Notes: generated from the sequence alone by a model not told the origin. Shown: positions 53,445-63,579, numbered from the stretch's first letter. The stretch is DNA of 64,000 bases from Vibrio agarilyticus (GCF_012641465.1 NZ_JABAIK010000003.1:62001-126000), one strand, 5' to 3'. A program made the numbers and translations.

Positions 53445-54350
53445 TTACCCTTTACCACGAGTACGGTTTGAATGGGGTTTGGCATTTTTTTCGATAAATT
53501 CGTAAATCATGCCTGCAACATCTTTGCCCGTCGCATTTTCAATGCCTTCTAAGCCCGGCGATGAGTTTACTTCCATCACGACGGGTCCATTCTTCGATTG
53601 AAGAATATCGACGCCACAAAGGTTCAACCCCATCACTTTGGCTGCGTTAATCGCCGTCGCGCGCTCTTCTTTGGTCAGTTTGATCAACTGAGCCGTACCA
53701 CCACGATGCAAATTAGAACGAAATTCACCTTCTTTGGCCTGACGCTTCATTGCCGCAATGACTTTGTTGCCGACAACAAAGCAGCGAATATCAGCACCGT
53801 TGGCCTCTTCGATAAATTCCTGCACGAGAATGTTGGCTTTCAGGCCCATGAAGGCTTCAATCACGCTCTCAGCGGCTTTCGTCGTTTCTGCGAGCACGAC
53901 ACCAATCCCTTGAGTTCCCTCAAGTAACTTGATAACAACAGGCGCGCCGCCAACGTTTTTGATGAGATCTTTAACATTGTCTGGGTGATTCGCAAAACCA
54001 GTACGAGGCAAGCCAATGCCACGGCGTGACAGTAATTGAAGCGAACGCAGCTTGTCACGAGAGCGACTGATAGCGACCGATTCGTTAACACAAAAGGTGC
54101 CCATCATTTCAAATTGACGGACCACAGCGGTGCCATAGAAAGTGATTGATGAGCCAATACGCGGAATAACGGCATCGTACTGCGGCAATTCTTCACCCAT
54201 GTAACGAATTTTTGGGTTGTTGCTCGTGATGTCCATATAGCAATGCAGGGTATCAATAATATCTACTTGATGACCACGTGCTTCACCAGCCTCTTTTAGG
54301 CGCATGGTAGAATACAAATTCTCATTACGAGACAGAATGGCAATGCGCAT
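53445..54350 (-). CDS. rimK: Ribosomal protein S6 modification enzyme RimK
   Basis: 301 aa, complete. ATP-grasp fold: [20 protein letters not shown] at the start, [20 protein letters not shown] (about 140-159, ATP-binding loop), [10 protein letters not shown] and [14 protein letters not shown] (about 253-267, Mg ligands). RimK adds glutamates to the C-terminus of ribosomal protein S6. It is the first gene of the rimK-rimB pair on this strand. Confidence 0.93.
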   Translation of the reverse strand: MRIAILSRNENLYSTMRLKEAGEARGHQVDIIDTLHCYMDITSNNPKIRYMGEELPQYDAVIPRIGSSITFYGTAVVRQFEMMGTFCVNESVAISRSRDKLRSLQLLSRRGIGLPRTGFANHPDNVKDLIKNVGGAPVVIKLLEGTQGIGVVLAETTKAAESVIEAFMGLKANILVQEFIEEANGADIRCFVVGNKVIAAMKRQAKEGEFRSNLHRGGTAQLIKLTKEERATAINAAKVMGLNLCGVDILQSKNGPVVMEVNSSPGLEGIENATGKDVAGMIYEFIEKNAKPHSNRTRGKG

Positions 54351-54801
54351 AGCGATACCTTACTAAGTCAATACTAAATCAAATGATATCAGAATAAAGC
54401 GAACTTGCTTGAATGTTGTGACATTCCGCTCGCTTTGACGATTTGGGAGTGTGGTTGAGCAACCACATCGTTCAGAGGTGCGCACCTTAGGTTTTTTCCG
54501 GCGCGGAAGAAAACGAATTTCATTAATCGTTTCGATTAGAAATTTCATTTGCCAGATGGGGTTCTGGAAACCATGTCACAATCTGCCAAGGGTTATTTAT
54601 AAATCGATGGCCGTCGACAGGCCCAATTCATCAAAATGTGGCGTAAATTAATTTGTTTAAATTGTGCGCAACGCCGCTTATAGCCAAAGTATTTGAAGCT
54701 GCAGAGCACTGGCAACTGAATGCCCCCTTTGATGTTTAAGCACAAAATGTGATGGTTTGAATTTGCATTTACTGAAATAGCAAGCTAAATATTATGTAAC
54801 T
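54351..54801. other. Intergenic sequence upstream of rimK
   Basis: No gene is recognised. The rimK promoter should lie near its right flank. Around 54690 is AAAGTATTTGAAGCTGCAGAG, which is similar to ERIC-like arm sequence and is probably a remnant. Confidence 0.4.
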
Positions 54802-54830
54802 TTGTTTATATTGTTGGACAGCGATAAAAT
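54802..54830 (+). promoter_or_regulatory. Sigma-70-type promoter in the 1.2-kb gap
   Basis: TTGTTT (54802-54807) and TAAAAT (54825-54830) are 17 nt apart. It points at two candidate small ORFs about 50 and 230 nt downstream. Confidence 0.5.
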
Positions 54831-54878
54831 CCAAAATGACACTGAATCGACATTGAAATGTCATGAAGGATCTCTAAC

Positions 54879-54992
54879 TTGAACTCAGAACAAAATTGCG
54901 TAGAACATCAGAATTTGAGTGTAAAAGCGCAAAATTTGTCATTGAGCTGTGAAATGAGTCACGGATTGTATGGAATGAACTGGTTATGTTAA
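54879..54992 (+). CDS. Candidate small protein, 37 codons (TTG start)
   Basis: The frame reads MNSEQNCVEHQNLSVKAQN (first residues), with Cys at three positions, ending MNWLC. A possible SD AAGGA lies 9 nt upstream of the TTG. It lies 40-160 nt after a predicted promoter. No homologue is known to me and the frame could be chance. Confidence 0.3.
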   Translation: MNSEQNCVEHQNLSVKAQNLSLSCEMSHGLYGMNWLC

Positions 54993-55060
54993 CCACGAAA
55001 GTAATCCTTGCAACCAATAAGCTTATTACAAAGCAACACTTACAATGAAGGGACATTGCT

Positions 55061-55144
55061 ATGAAGAAAATGAGAAAAGCACAATTGCATCGCATTCGAA
55101 TTCAGTATTGGAAAGATGCGAGCAAAACCAGCATTAAGAAATAA
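55061..55144 (+). CDS. Candidate small basic peptide, 27 codons
   Basis: The frame begins MKKMRKAQLHRIRIQYWKD and ends SIKK. It is very basic (11 Lys/Arg in 27). A good SD, AAGGGA, lies 7 nt before the ATG. It is in the leader region upstream of phoX and may be a leader peptide or a small protein. Unrecognised. Confidence 0.4.
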   Translation: MKKMRKAQLHRIRIQYWKDASKTSIKK

Positions 55145-55571
55145 TCTTTTTATTATTAACAATGGGTTGGATGGATATGTCTAAATGCCATCGCCACACT
55201 CGAATTATGGCAAACAAGTCAAAAAGCTAATTCACCTTTCACTGCATCTCCATACGTTCCTTACCCTGGCTTAACCTCTGATTTGATGGGTTTGCTTAGG
55301 GGGGAACGATAATAAAATTATCCTCAGCTTGATTAAATTCTCACGCGCTCTAACAAAACTCATACCCTAATTTTTAGCGCTGCGCCGATAGCGTATCACC
55401 TCTCGGGATTGACATATTCAGTATTTTTCGCGGCCAATTCCGTTTGATCTTTGGGAGATGTGCTTTGAGTTTTCGTCTAAGCAGCCATTAAACCTTAACT
55501 TTAATGGAACATTTCTGTCACGTTTGTTTTGCACTATGTCAGCGCTCAACAACAATATAGGATAGAAAACA
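55145..55571. other. Leader region upstream of phoX
   Basis: No ORF of note. CTGTCAC near 55515-55521 is one half of a Pho box; I could not find a second half 11 bp away, so PhoB control is only possible. AT-rich sequence near 55480-55520 is the likely promoter. Confidence 0.35.
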
Positions 55572-57620
55572 ATGAGTAAGGAAACATTTGATCCCACACG
55601 TTACAATCAAAGTGGCAATACCCCTTTTGAACAAGTTCTAGAAGCGTCATTATCGCGTCGTTCGATTTTGAAAGGAGGTGTGGGCATTGGCGCGTTAACT
55701 GCGTTTGGTAGTTTCGGCTTGGCAGGCTGTAATAGCTCTTCTTCAGTAACGGGAGAAGCGGCGCAAAGTACGGCGCGAGCCTCCCTCAATTTTAAGTCGA
55801 TTGCCGGCTCTCTCACCGATGCGGTCGTTGTGCCACCAGGTTATCAAGCGCAAGTACTTGTGCCTTGGGGCTCACCATTAAACGCTGCGGCTGACGCGTG
55901 GAAAGAGGATGGTACAAATAGCGCTGACGATCAGCTCAATGCGCTCGGTATGCACCACGACGGACTGCATTTTTTTCCGCTCAATGGCAGCAGTGATGAT
56001 GGATTATTGTGCATTAATCATGAGTATATTGACGTTAACGCGCTCCATGCGAATGGTCCAACGGTCAATAATGGCATGCGCACCATCGTTGATGAAGTCC
56101 GTAAAGAAATCAATGCGCATGGCGTGAGTGTGGTGCGAATTCAATTAACCGGTAACCGTTGGCAGATGGTTGAGAGCGACCCACTCAATCGTCGTTATAC
56201 CGGAGCGAGCGTTATGGACGTCTCGGGTCCGTTAGCCTATAGCCATCACCTTGTGACGGCCTTTTCCGACGATGGTAGTCAAGCTCGTGGTACGCTTAAT
56301 AATTGTGGTAATGGTTATACCCCTTGGGGGACTTACCTGACCTGTGAAGAGAATTGGCCGGGTTATTTTGTTAACACTGGCACACAAACTACAGAGCAGC
56401 AGCGCATTGGTCTTGATGACGAAAAGACGCGCTATTTATGGGAAACTCTCGCAGGCCATCAAGAAGAACGCTTGGATGAGTTTTCGCGCTTTAATGTCAC
56501 GCCTCGCGGTGCAACCGCGCGTGATGACTATCGTAATGAAGCGAATGGTCATGGCTACATCGTTGAAATTGATCCCTATACTGCCAATTCTCGCGCTAAA
56601 AAACGCACCGCTCTAGGACGTTTTCGCCATGAAGGGTGCACCTTTGGTAAACTCACTGTAGGTCAGCCTGTGGTCTTCTATTCAGGTCATGATTCTCGCT
56701 TTGAGTATTTGTATAAGTTTGTTTCTGAGCAAAATTGGCAGGCTGAAGACGCTGATACCGTCAATCGTTTGGCGATGGGTGATAAGTACATGGACAGCGG
56801 CACGTTATACGTCGCGCTGTTTAATGACGACAGCAGTGGCGCTTGGTTGCCATTAACACTTGAAAGTCCAACTCGCACCGATGGCGCGCTTGATGGTGGC
56901 ACATTGGCAGACCACTTTAGTTCATTGGACGACATAATCTTGAACACAGCAGGTGCTGCAGATTTAGTCGGCGCAACGCCAATGGACCGACCTGAGTGGT
57001 GTAGTGTCGACCCATTTACGGGGAGCGTTTATTTAACCCTAACCAATAATACCAAACGTACCGACTCAACGAATCCTGCCAATCCTCGACTGAATAACAA
57101 ATTTGGTCACGTTATCCGCTGGGATGAAGGAGCGAGTGCCGAGGTCTTTACGTGGGATATTTTTGTTTTTGGTAGTCCCGCTAATGGTGATGCTGAGACC
57201 AATCGTTCTGGATTGACCGAATGGAACCAATTTGCAAGCCCCGATGGTTTAGCGTTCGATCCGCGTGGGATTTTATGGATTCAGACCGACAATGGCGCGG
57301 ACGAAGTGGAAGAGTATACCAATGACCAAATGTTGGCAGTGGTGCCCTCATCACTGCGCGATGCAGACGGCAAGGCTCAAACGATAAATGCAGAGAATCA
57401 AGCCGAATTGCGCCGCTTTTTTGTTGGTCCAAATGGTTGTGAAGTCACAGGGTTTACGATAAGCCCAGACTACAAATCATTGTTTATCAATATCCAACAT
57501 CCAAGCAATTGGCCTTACAATGAAGATGCGACGCAAGCGACGCCAGAAGGCGAGTCTGTTAGGCCTCGCGCTGCGACGGTCGTGATTCGCCGTGAAGATG
57601 GTGGTGAAATCGGCGTTTAA
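55572..57620 (+). CDS. PhoX-type alkaline phosphatase-like protein (Tat-exported, DUF839)
   Basis: 682 aa. Tat signal: SLSRRSILKGG near residues 28-38, followed by a hydrophobic region ending in LAGC, which is also a lipobox-like sequence. The PhoX fold has several conserved blocks: NHEYIDVN, TCEENWPGYF, and NGHGYIVEIDP, GRFRHEGCTFG, YSGHDSRFEYLYKF, and DGLAFDPRGILWIQTD. PhoX enzymes use Ca and Fe and release phosphate from organic esters. It probably acts in the periplasm or anchored to the outer membrane. No SD better than TAGGATAG is present. Confidence 0.85.
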   Translation: MSKETFDPTRYNQSGNTPFEQVLEASLSRRSILKGGVGIGALTAFGSFGLAGCNSSSSVTGEAAQSTARASLNFKSIAGSLTDAVVVPPGYQAQVLVPWGSPLNAAADAWKEDGTNSADDQLNALGMHHDGLHFFPLNGSSDDGLLCINHEYIDVNALHANGPTVNNGMRTIVDEVRKEINAHGVSVVRIQLTGNRWQMVESDPLNRRYTGASVMDVSGPLAYSHHLVTAFSDDGSQARGTLNNCGNGYTPWGTYLTCEENWPGYFVNTGTQTTEQQRIGLDDEKTRYLWETLAGHQEERLDEFSRFNVTPRGATARDDYRNEANGHGYIVEIDPYTANSRAKKRTALGRFRHEGCTFGKLTVGQPVVFYSGHDSRFEYLYKFVSEQNWQAEDADTVNRLAMGDKYMDSGTLYVALFNDDSSGAWLPLTLESPTRTDGALDGGTLADHFSSLDDIILNTAGAADLVGATPMDRPEWCSVDPFTGSVYLTLTNNTKRTDSTNPANPRLNNKFGHVIRWDEGASAEVFTWDIFVFGSPANGDAETNRSGLTEWNQFASPDGLAFDPRGILWIQTDNGADEVEEYTNDQMLAVVPSSLRDADGKAQTINAENQAELRRFFVGPNGCEVTGFTISPDYKSLFINIQHPSNWPYNEDATQATPEGESVRPRAATVVIRREDGGEIGV

Positions 57621-57670
57621 TGCTGCTTTACAATCACGTTAATTTGTCTGAATAAGCGAATGGCGATACC

Positions 57671-57952
57671 TATACCCAAGTAACCTCAAGATGCATGGTT
57701 CAGCGAGAATGACTTGGTTTGTCAGTGAGGCGAGGGTTTGAAGATTGAGTGGCTCTCAATCGAAAATCGTCAACAAAGCTGATGAGCCAAGACAGCTGGC
57801 CCTTTGGGAGCCAATCACTGAACCGCTTTTTGTTGTAACGAAAGTGCGTTAAACAACTTGAAAATAGGCTCGCTATTTCGCTGCGTTGTTTGCCTTGCTC
57901 TCAGCTCAGTGAGCTGGCTCTGAATCCAGCATCTTGAAGTCACTTGGGTATA
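57671..57952. repeat. 282-bp inverted-terminus element, copy 2
   Basis: Same length and ends as the copy at 19724-20005 (TATACCCAAGTAACCTCAAG to CACTTGGGTATA). Internal differences include a block around GACAGCTGGCCC and CGCTTTTTGTTGTAACG. It lies between phoX and a DUF2913-like gene. Confidence 0.8.
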
Positions 57953-57999
57953 ATGTGGTTCGCCATTGTTTCATTTGAGTTTTCAGCAAAATAATAGGG

Positions 58000-58635
58000 T
58001 TAGGCGAGCTCAAGCTGAATGCGAACAAACTGATCATCTTGATACATCACTTGATAGCTGAACGTTTGATTCGCGTAAATGGCCCCAAGAAATAGCGCGC
58101 GTTGGCTAAGAGGACCACGAAATAACATCGAGATGGGTTCAATTAAAGCGTTATGACCGTCAAAGTGTTGATTGAGATCCGCGCTGAGCACAGACAACAG
58201 ACAGCCGTTGGCATCGTGTGAGAGATCAACGTTATGCGCATCAGATAATAAAACCGTTAGACCTAATTTTTTCTCAATTTCATTGATTAATAATAAATAG
58301 CTATCAAGGTGAGGCTGTTTATTTTCAGGGCGAGTTATAGCGCACTGCTCTAACAATGAAAAGAGCGACGCTTGATGCGATTTGCTTTGCTGAATAAGGG
58401 CTTTGAGTGGTTTTTTAATCGTGCGGTAACGAACGTTTTTTAACTTTGGCTTGAGCCACTTATTAAGAAGTTCATTACTTTGTTGGGCTGACAGCGTTTT
58501 GTTGGCTGTTAAAAGACGTCGAAATTCATGATGCAATAGCGCGTGCACCGCAAGCTCGCTCAGAAGTTGATTGGCATCTGTCTGCTTGAAATTTTGCATC
58601 ACATTGGACGTATTCGTTGGGAAGTTTTTTGACAT
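58000..58635 (-). CDS. DUF2913-like protein of unknown function
   Basis: 211 aa, no signal peptide. Helical N-terminal half with LLSELAVHALLHHEFRRLL (about 24-42), WLKPKLKNVRYRTIKKPLK (about 65-83), then a beta-rich end (SYQVMYQDDQFVRIQLELA). Similar proteins occur in Vibrio and are annotated DUF2913; I am not certain of the match. The ATG at 58635 begins only 5 nt after the encoded CCA of the preceding tRNA-Leu and has no SD; an internal ATG at 58599 is an alternative. Confidence 0.6.
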   Translation of the reverse strand: MSKNFPTNTSNVMQNFKQTDANQLLSELAVHALLHHEFRRLLTANKTLSAQQSNELLNKWLKPKLKNVRYRTIKKPLKALIQQSKSHQASLFSLLEQCAITRPENKQPHLDSYLLLINEIEKKLGLTVLLSDAHNVDLSHDANGCLLSVLSADLNQHFDGHNALIEPISMLFRGPLSQRALFLGAIYANQTFSYQVMYQDDQFVRIQLELA

Positions 58636-58640
58636 AAGAA

Positions 58641-58724
58641 TGGTGCCGAGAGAGGGACTCGAACCCTCACACCAAAGGCACTAGCACCTCATGCTAGCGT
58701 GTCTACCAATTTCACCATCTCGGC
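58641..58724 (-). tRNA. tRNA-Leu (anticodon GAG)
   Basis: Acceptor arms GCCGAGA and TCTCGGC, discriminator A and an encoded CCA. The anticodon stem CTAGC/GCTAG encloses ATGAGGT, giving anticodon GAG. A long variable arm and GGTTCGAGTCC T-arm are present. It reads CUC/CUU leucine codons. It is upstream of the DUF2913-like gene on the same strand. Confidence 0.97.
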
Positions 58725-59036
58725 ATCGATATCACACAAAGTGTGTCGAAAGTGGTCTTTGTGACCGGGTTTGATTCTACATGCAATAAATCCTAAAAAG
58801 CGAGAGAAATTTTTGAAAACATAAGGAATTTAAGTGCGTTTGATTAAAACTCAACCTTATTGTCGATTTTGACAACAAGAAAGGGGCGCTAATTGCAAGT
58901 GGGATAGCAAGATGTTTGAGTTGTAGCACGACGTTTTATTCGAAATGGTCTGGGTGTAATCGTTACTATTAATATTTGTTGTTATATCTCACCGCTCATG
59001 TCGGTATATTGGATAAAAAAACAACAAGAGTCGCCC
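58725..59036. other. 312-bp intergenic region upstream of tRNA-Leu and the 120-aa protein gene
   Basis: No gene is seen. It should contain the tRNA-Leu promoter on the - strand and the promoter for the + strand gene. ATG at 58998 is an in-frame alternative start without an SD. Confidence 0.4.
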
Positions 59037-59396
59037 ATGAATTTATTAGTGCCTATACACAAGCGAGTTCGTCAACAAGGGTTTGAAATGGCCACCCGAC
59101 AAGCCTGGAAATGTGGGGTAAAAGCCAATGTGGTGAATCGCGTTGTCGGAGTTGTGAAAGGACGAATCGTCTGTGTTATCGAGGGAGTTCGTGCCGAAAT
59201 TTCAACTCCGCTGAATAACGCGCTGCACGATGAAGGGTCCAGCGGGCGTTACGTTTTTATTGGTGGGCAGTGCTACGAACCAAATCACGTCATTGATCCC
59301 GGTTTTTCAGATCTAATGTTTCTCTATATTAAGCCCAAGCTGCAGCGTCATCGCTATATGACAGATGACGAGCTGGCAGCGATTCTCGTCATCTGA
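59037..59396 (+). CDS. Small protein of unknown function
   Basis: 119 aa from the ATG at 59037 (AAGAG SD). MNLLVPIHKRVRQQGFEMAT at the start; VVGVVKGRIVCVIEGVRAEI looks like beta strands; YVFIGGQCYEPNHVIDPGF follows. No signal peptide or membrane segment. I do not recognise the family. It is convergent with the ectoine operon's ask gene. Confidence 0.6.
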   Translation: MNLLVPIHKRVRQQGFEMATRQAWKCGVKANVVNRVVGVVKGRIVCVIEGVRAEISTPLNNALHDEGSSGRYVFIGGQCYEPNHVIDPGFSDLMFLYIKPKLQRHRYMTDDELAAILVI

Positions 59397-59442
59397 TTTA
59401 CGCGCGTGTTACTCAGTTTTCTACACTTTCACAGTATTGGGC

Positions 59443-60858
59443 TCAGGCGGCGCTTTCGAGTGACTTTTCTGACACAAAAAATGTTTGATGGAGCGCGCAA
59501 ATTGCATCGTGGTAAGCACTGTCGGGCACAACGAACTGAACGTTAACATTTCTCATCGATGAATGAACGGCGATAGGCGTAATGCCATTATTCATCAAGG
59601 CTAAAATGCCCTGTGCCAGAGCGGTATTGGTATCGATCTGTGCGCCAATAGCCGAAATGAGCGCAACCATAGTGCCTGTAATAGTGGCATTGGGAAAACG
59701 CTTTTCCGTTTGGTATCTCAAATCATTTAACCGCTCTTGTGAGCCACTGAGGTAATAGGTCACGGAGTTGGCATTCATCTCCTTGCCGACGAGATTGACC
59801 TTAGAAGCAAAGATAAATTCCATAACTTCATAGCTCACATTGTCTACTTTACCCACCATGTTTTGATCAAACAGATGCAGCGCAAAAACTTTGTCGCGAC
59901 CAGCAATGATTTCAATTTTGTTGTTATTGGGGTCATAACTTGGAGAAATCAAAGTACCTGGATGTTCGGGCTCAAAGGTATTTTTGATCTGTAGCGGGAT
60001 TGCATGTTTGCGCAAACCGGACGCGGCATTTGGATGAATGGCTTCCATTCCTAAATTCGCCAGTTGATCGGCGACATCAAAGTTAGTCTGTCCAATAGGC
60101 AAGACTCGGTCTGTACCGACAACGCGAGGGTCGGCAGAGCTTAGGTGGTATTCCTTATGAATGATGGCCAGATCAGCCTGAGTAAGGCAAGCGATTCGAC
60201 TAAAAGTCATTTCACTGTAACCACGATCATAAGTTTTCATTAGCCCCTCTTCACAGTAGGCATAACCGGTGACTATCGGGAGCGAGGAGGCCACATCAAT
60301 GGACTTAAACGCGCTGGTGATCACGTCGTCTAATGTCCCTTGCAGTGAATTGTCCCAACTGGAAAGATCAACCAGTATCGCATTGATACCCTGAGCTTTC
60401 AGCTTGAGAACGGTATTGTTCGCGCTATGAGCCTCACCAATAGCTGAGAGGAACTCACGAATCTGTGGTAGGTAGTGGCGTAATGAAAACTGGCCGTGCT
60501 GGCAAGTTTCAAGCAGGTTTTCGATGCAATCTGTCGCGCGGCTAATGCGCTCACGAATGAATTTGTCAGCGCGCCCTCGAAGTAGTGGATCGGCGAACAT
60601 ATTTTCATTTATAAGCAACATGCGCTGTTCGAGAGCGCTAAATGCACTGCGCCACTGCTCGTCTCGTTTTGAAATATAGCGGTAGACGCCCGGAGCGCCG
60701 GTGCGTTTGCACTCCAGTAGCGCATCGGTAATACCACCATAGGCAGAGACAACAAAAACACGGTGATAGGGGTTTTGCGGACGAAGTAGAATATTATCGA
60801 GCACGGCATCGAAGGCGCTCATAGAAGTACCGCCGATTTTCTCTACGGTATAAGTCAT
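59443..60858 (-). CDS. ask: Aspartokinase of the ectoine operon (Ask_Ect)
   Basis: 471 aa from the ATG at 60858 with SD AAAGGA. The kinase begins VEKIGGTSM, the amino-acid kinase signature. Later SDADPRVV-type LSSADPRVVGTDRVLP and the C-terminal ACT-like domain (ALISAIGAQIDTNTALAQGIL). It makes aspartyl phosphate, the first step toward aspartate semialdehyde. This ectoine-linked form is normally less inhibited by Lys/Thr, ensuring flow to ectoine under salt stress. It is separated from ectC by about 160 bp. Confidence 0.92.
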   Translation of the reverse strand: MTYTVEKIGGTSMSAFDAVLDNILLRPQNPYHRVFVVSAYGGITDALLECKRTGAPGVYRYISKRDEQWRSAFSALEQRMLLINENMFADPLLRGRADKFIRERISRATDCIENLLETCQHGQFSLRHYLPQIREFLSAIGEAHSANNTVLKLKAQGINAILVDLSSWDNSLQGTLDDVITSAFKSIDVASSLPIVTGYAYCEEGLMKTYDRGYSEMTFSRIACLTQADLAIIHKEYHLSSADPRVVGTDRVLPIGQTNFDVADQLANLGMEAIHPNAASGLRKHAIPLQIKNTFEPEHPGTLISPSYDPNNNKIEIIAGRDKVFALHLFDQNMVGKVDNVSYEVMEFIFASKVNLVGKEMNANSVTYYLSGSQERLNDLRYQTEKRFPNATITGTMVALISAIGAQIDTNTALAQGILALMNNGITPIAVHSSMRNVNVQFVVPDSAYHDAICALHQTFFVSEKSLESAA

Positions 60859-61016
60859 GTTAAATCCTTTGGACAGAATAGAATGGCGTGCTTGGCGTTG
60901 CTTAAGTGCAACAACAAACCAATACAAACCTCATCACACGGTGTCTTTGCGGTCAAAGGTTTGAAGGGTTTGCGACTGCCAAGTCACTTGGCTATTTATT
61001 GCGCAGCAAAATGCGT
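60859..61016. other. Spacer between ectC and ask
   Basis: 158 bp. AACAAACCTCATCACACGG near 60925 resembles the ERIC-like core and could be a decayed copy. It may reduce ask expression relative to ectABC. Confidence 0.4.
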
Positions 61017-61403
61017 TTAATCGAGGAGTGGATAAACGCCATTTTCGTCATGCACTTCTTGGCCAGTGATCGGTGGGTTAAACACACACGCCATCACCAT
61101 ATCGGCGTCTTTATATGCGCGAAGATAGTGCTCGTCGTGCTTATCTAAAATGTACAAAGTTCCGGGCTTAATTGGATACGTTTTACCACCCACGACCTCG
61201 ATTTCGCCTTCGCCTGACATGCAGTAAACCGACTCGAGGTGATTTTGATAATGAATGTGAGTTTCGGTATTTTGATAGATGGTCGTAATGTGGAAAGAAA
61301 ATCCCATCTGATCATCTTTAAGTAGCATGCGCACGCTTTCCCAAGTGCTAGAGACGACGCGACGCTCGCTGTTTTGGCATTCTTCTAATGTTCTTACAAT
61401 CAT
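61017..61403 (-). CDS. ectC: L-ectoine synthase
   Basis: 128 aa, cupin fold. [20 protein letters not shown] (about 49-68), metal site residues, [20 protein letters not shown] (about 76-95). It cyclises N-gamma-acetyl-diaminobutyrate to ectoine. Length is exactly typical. It is 11 bp downstream of ectB. Confidence 0.96.
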   Translation of the reverse strand: MIVRTLEECQNSERRVVSSTWESVRMLLKDDQMGFSFHITTIYQNTETHIHYQNHLESVYCMSGEGEIEVVGGKTYPIKPGTLYILDKHDEHYLRAYKDADMVMACVFNPPITGQEVHDENGVYPLLD

Positions 61404-61414
61404 GATTGGCGATC

Positions 61415-62680
61415 CTATGAGGCAATTTGAGTAATTTGAGGGGCAATAGTTTTTATCGCTTGTTCGAATTTAGCCAACCCTTGATCAAGCTCTGATTCAG
61501 TGATGGTGAGCGGCGCAAAAAACTTCACGACTTCATCATCAGGACCTGCCATTTCAATAATAAGGTTGTGTTTAAAACTCGCTTTACCTAATAGACTTGC
61601 AATTTCGCCACTGTGACATTCAATGCCTTGCATCAGACCTTTGCCTTTTACCTTAACAAATAGTTCAGGCAGAGTTTCGCACCAATGAGCCAAGCGAAGG
61701 TTCAGTTGAGCGGCGCGCGCTTTTACATGATCTTCAAATGTTGAATCAGCCCAATAGGTTTCAATTGCTTTGGTTGCCGTAATAAAAGCGTGGTTGTTAC
61801 CACGAAATGTGCCGTTATGCTCGCCAGGTTTCCAGGTGTCTAGTTCAGGCTTTAACAGCACAATGGCCATGGGTAGGCCGTAGCCGCCAATCGATTTAGA
61901 TAGTGTAATAATATCGGGCGTAATACCTGCGTCTTCAAAACTGAAGAAGCTGCCAGTTCTGCCACAACCCGCCTGAATATCATCAACAATCATCAAAATG
62001 TTGTGTTCATGGCATAACGCACTGAGTTTTTGCAACCATGGAGTTGAGGCCACATTCAAGCCGCCTTCGCCTTGAACCACTTCCAGTAAGACAGCTGCAG
62101 GTTTATCGAGACCGCTTGAGTTGTCATTTAGCATGGTTTCAAACAAGGTGAGCCCATCGATACCAGCGTAACCATCATAAGGCAATCGCGTTCCGCCAAA
62201 CAGCGGCACGCCAGACGCACCACGGTGATGCTGGTTGCCCGTGGCCATAAGAGCCCCCAGACTGCAGCCATGAAAACCATTGGTGAAGGTCACAATATTG
62301 TGGCGGCCAGTTACTTTGCGTGCGAGTTTCAACGCAGCTTCAACAGCATTAGTGCCCGTTGGGCCAGTGAATTGTACTTTGTAATCAAGCTGTCGTGGCT
62401 CAAGGATATGACGACGAAAAGCGGTGAGAAACGCCCCTTTAGCTTGAGAGTGCATATCAAGGCTGTGGGTGATCCCATCTTGGCTAATGTAGTCGATGAG
62501 TGCTTGTTTAAAGTTGGGGTTATTGTGTCCGTAGTTGAGCGCACCAGCGCCAGCAAGAAAATCAAGGTACTGCTCGCCGGTGTCTGTGGTTAACCAACAA
62601 CCGCTGGCGGTCGTGAACTCAACCGGAAAACTGTTGCAATACGATCGTACATTTGACTCTTGCTGTTTATAAATATCCAT
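61415..62680 (-). CDS. ectB: Diaminobutyrate 2-oxoglutarate aminotransferase
   Basis: 421 aa from the ATG at 62680 (MDIYKQQES...), as in other EctB proteins; the ATG at 62698 would add six residues. PLP Lys in [12 protein letters not shown] (about 261), Asp in [34 protein letters not shown] is the cofactor phosphate region. It converts aspartate semialdehyde to diaminobutyrate using glutamate. Confidence 0.96.
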   Translation of the reverse strand: MDIYKQQESNVRSYCNSFPVEFTTASGCWLTTDTGEQYLDFLAGAGALNYGHNNPNFKQALIDYISQDGITHSLDMHSQAKGAFLTAFRRHILEPRQLDYKVQFTGPTGTNAVEAALKLARKVTGRHNIVTFTNGFHGCSLGALMATGNQHHRGASGVPLFGGTRLPYDGYAGIDGLTLFETMLNDNSSGLDKPAAVLLEVVQGEGGLNVASTPWLQKLSALCHEHNILMIVDDIQAGCGRTGSFFSFEDAGITPDIITLSKSIGGYGLPMAIVLLKPELDTWKPGEHNGTFRGNNHAFITATKAIETYWADSTFEDHVKARAAQLNLRLAHWCETLPELFVKVKGKGLMQGIECHSGEIASLLGKASFKHNLIIEMAGPDDEVVKFFAPLTITESELDQGLAKFEQAIKTIAPQITQIAS

Positions 62681-62801
62681 ATGGGGACCGTTATTCATCC
62701 TTATTGATGGAGAGTGTGTTTATTCCCAAGGCACCTCTTAAAGTTTGGCATTAGGCCAATATTCTGAGGTTTAAGTAAATTTCTTGTCAGAGAATCTCTG
62801 T

Positions 62802-63353
62802 TCAAGGATTTACCTTGCTTGGTACAAGTGGAATTCGATAAAGATACTCGGTGTCATGCTTGCCGTTGAAATGCGTCGCTTCACACAAGAAAGTACTGAC
62901 TTGGCCATGCTTTCCGTGTTGAGCATCTAGCTTTTCAAACAATCGCCATGACCCTCGATTCGTTTTAGTAATAGTGGTTTCTAATGCGGCGATGTCTTGC
63001 AAGCCATCGCGCTGAAGTAGCTCTTGCAGCATGTGAAATGCCAATCCTTTACCACGATGACGTGGGGATACGGCAACTTGCCAAACAAACAGTTCTTGTG
63101 GCGCATCCGGTTTTCGATAAGCGGAAATAAATCCAGCAATCGCACCGTTACATTCGGCGACCACACAAGTTTGGTTGAAGTGAGAAGTTTGAAGAAAGTT
63201 GCAATAAGCAGAGTTAATGTCCAACGGTGGACAATCTGCGATCAGTTGATTGACGTCATCTCCGTCATGAATGTGAGGCTGGCGGAAAATCCATTCATCC
63301 TGCTGTTTTTGAAGTACGTCTGCATAAGCAACCCAAGGGTAAGCAGTACTCAT
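62802..63353 (-). CDS. ectA: L-2,4-diaminobutyric acid acetyltransferase
   Basis: 183 aa from the ATG at 63353; an ATG four codons upstream is less likely. GNAT fold: acetyl-CoA loop VAVSPRHRGKGLAFHML (about 92-108), N-terminal HIHDGDDVNQLIADCPPLD as in all EctA. It acetylates the gamma-amino group of diaminobutyrate. It is the first gene of ectABC-ask; the salt-controlled promoter should lie in 63354-63530. Confidence 0.95.
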   Translation of the reverse strand: MSTAYPWVAYADVLQKQQDEWIFRQPHIHDGDDVNQLIADCPPLDINSAYCNFLQTSHFNQTCVVAECNGAIAGFISAYRKPDAPQELFVWQVAVSPRHRGKGLAFHMLQELLQRDGLQDIAALETTITKTNRGSWRLFEKLDAQHGKHGQVSTFLCEATHFNGKHDTEYLYRIPLVPSKVNP

Positions 63354-63540
63354 TGTTGGCCACATAATCCTTTAGATGTCTAACTATTTAGTTCGCGGTA
63401 ATAATACATCATTGGCTCATTTTTGCAAGTTGGCTCTGGTTTTTGCCATATTTATAGTACTTGTTACGCTATTGGAAACGTTTTTAGATGAGCGGTTTAG
63501 TTAGAGTTGTAACTAAATATTCATGATGAAAAGACGTAGG
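63354..63540. promoter_or_regulatory. Promoter region of the ectABC-ask operon
   Basis: A 187-bp AT-rich region with no gene. It must hold the osmotically controlled promoter on the - strand. No motif can be placed with confidence. Confidence 0.35.
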
Positions 63541-63579
63541 CTCGATACTTCTCTCGTGAGCGCAGCGTAAGCCCGGGTA

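Noticed and set aside
54874-55095. 73-codon Cys/Phe-rich frame on the - strand in the 1.2-kb gap
   Set aside because: It has no SD and overlaps the predicted + strand promoter products; the low-complexity composition looks like an antisense frame.
55510-55535. Pho box upstream of phoX
   Set aside because: Only one CTGTCAC half is present; no second half at 11-bp spacing.
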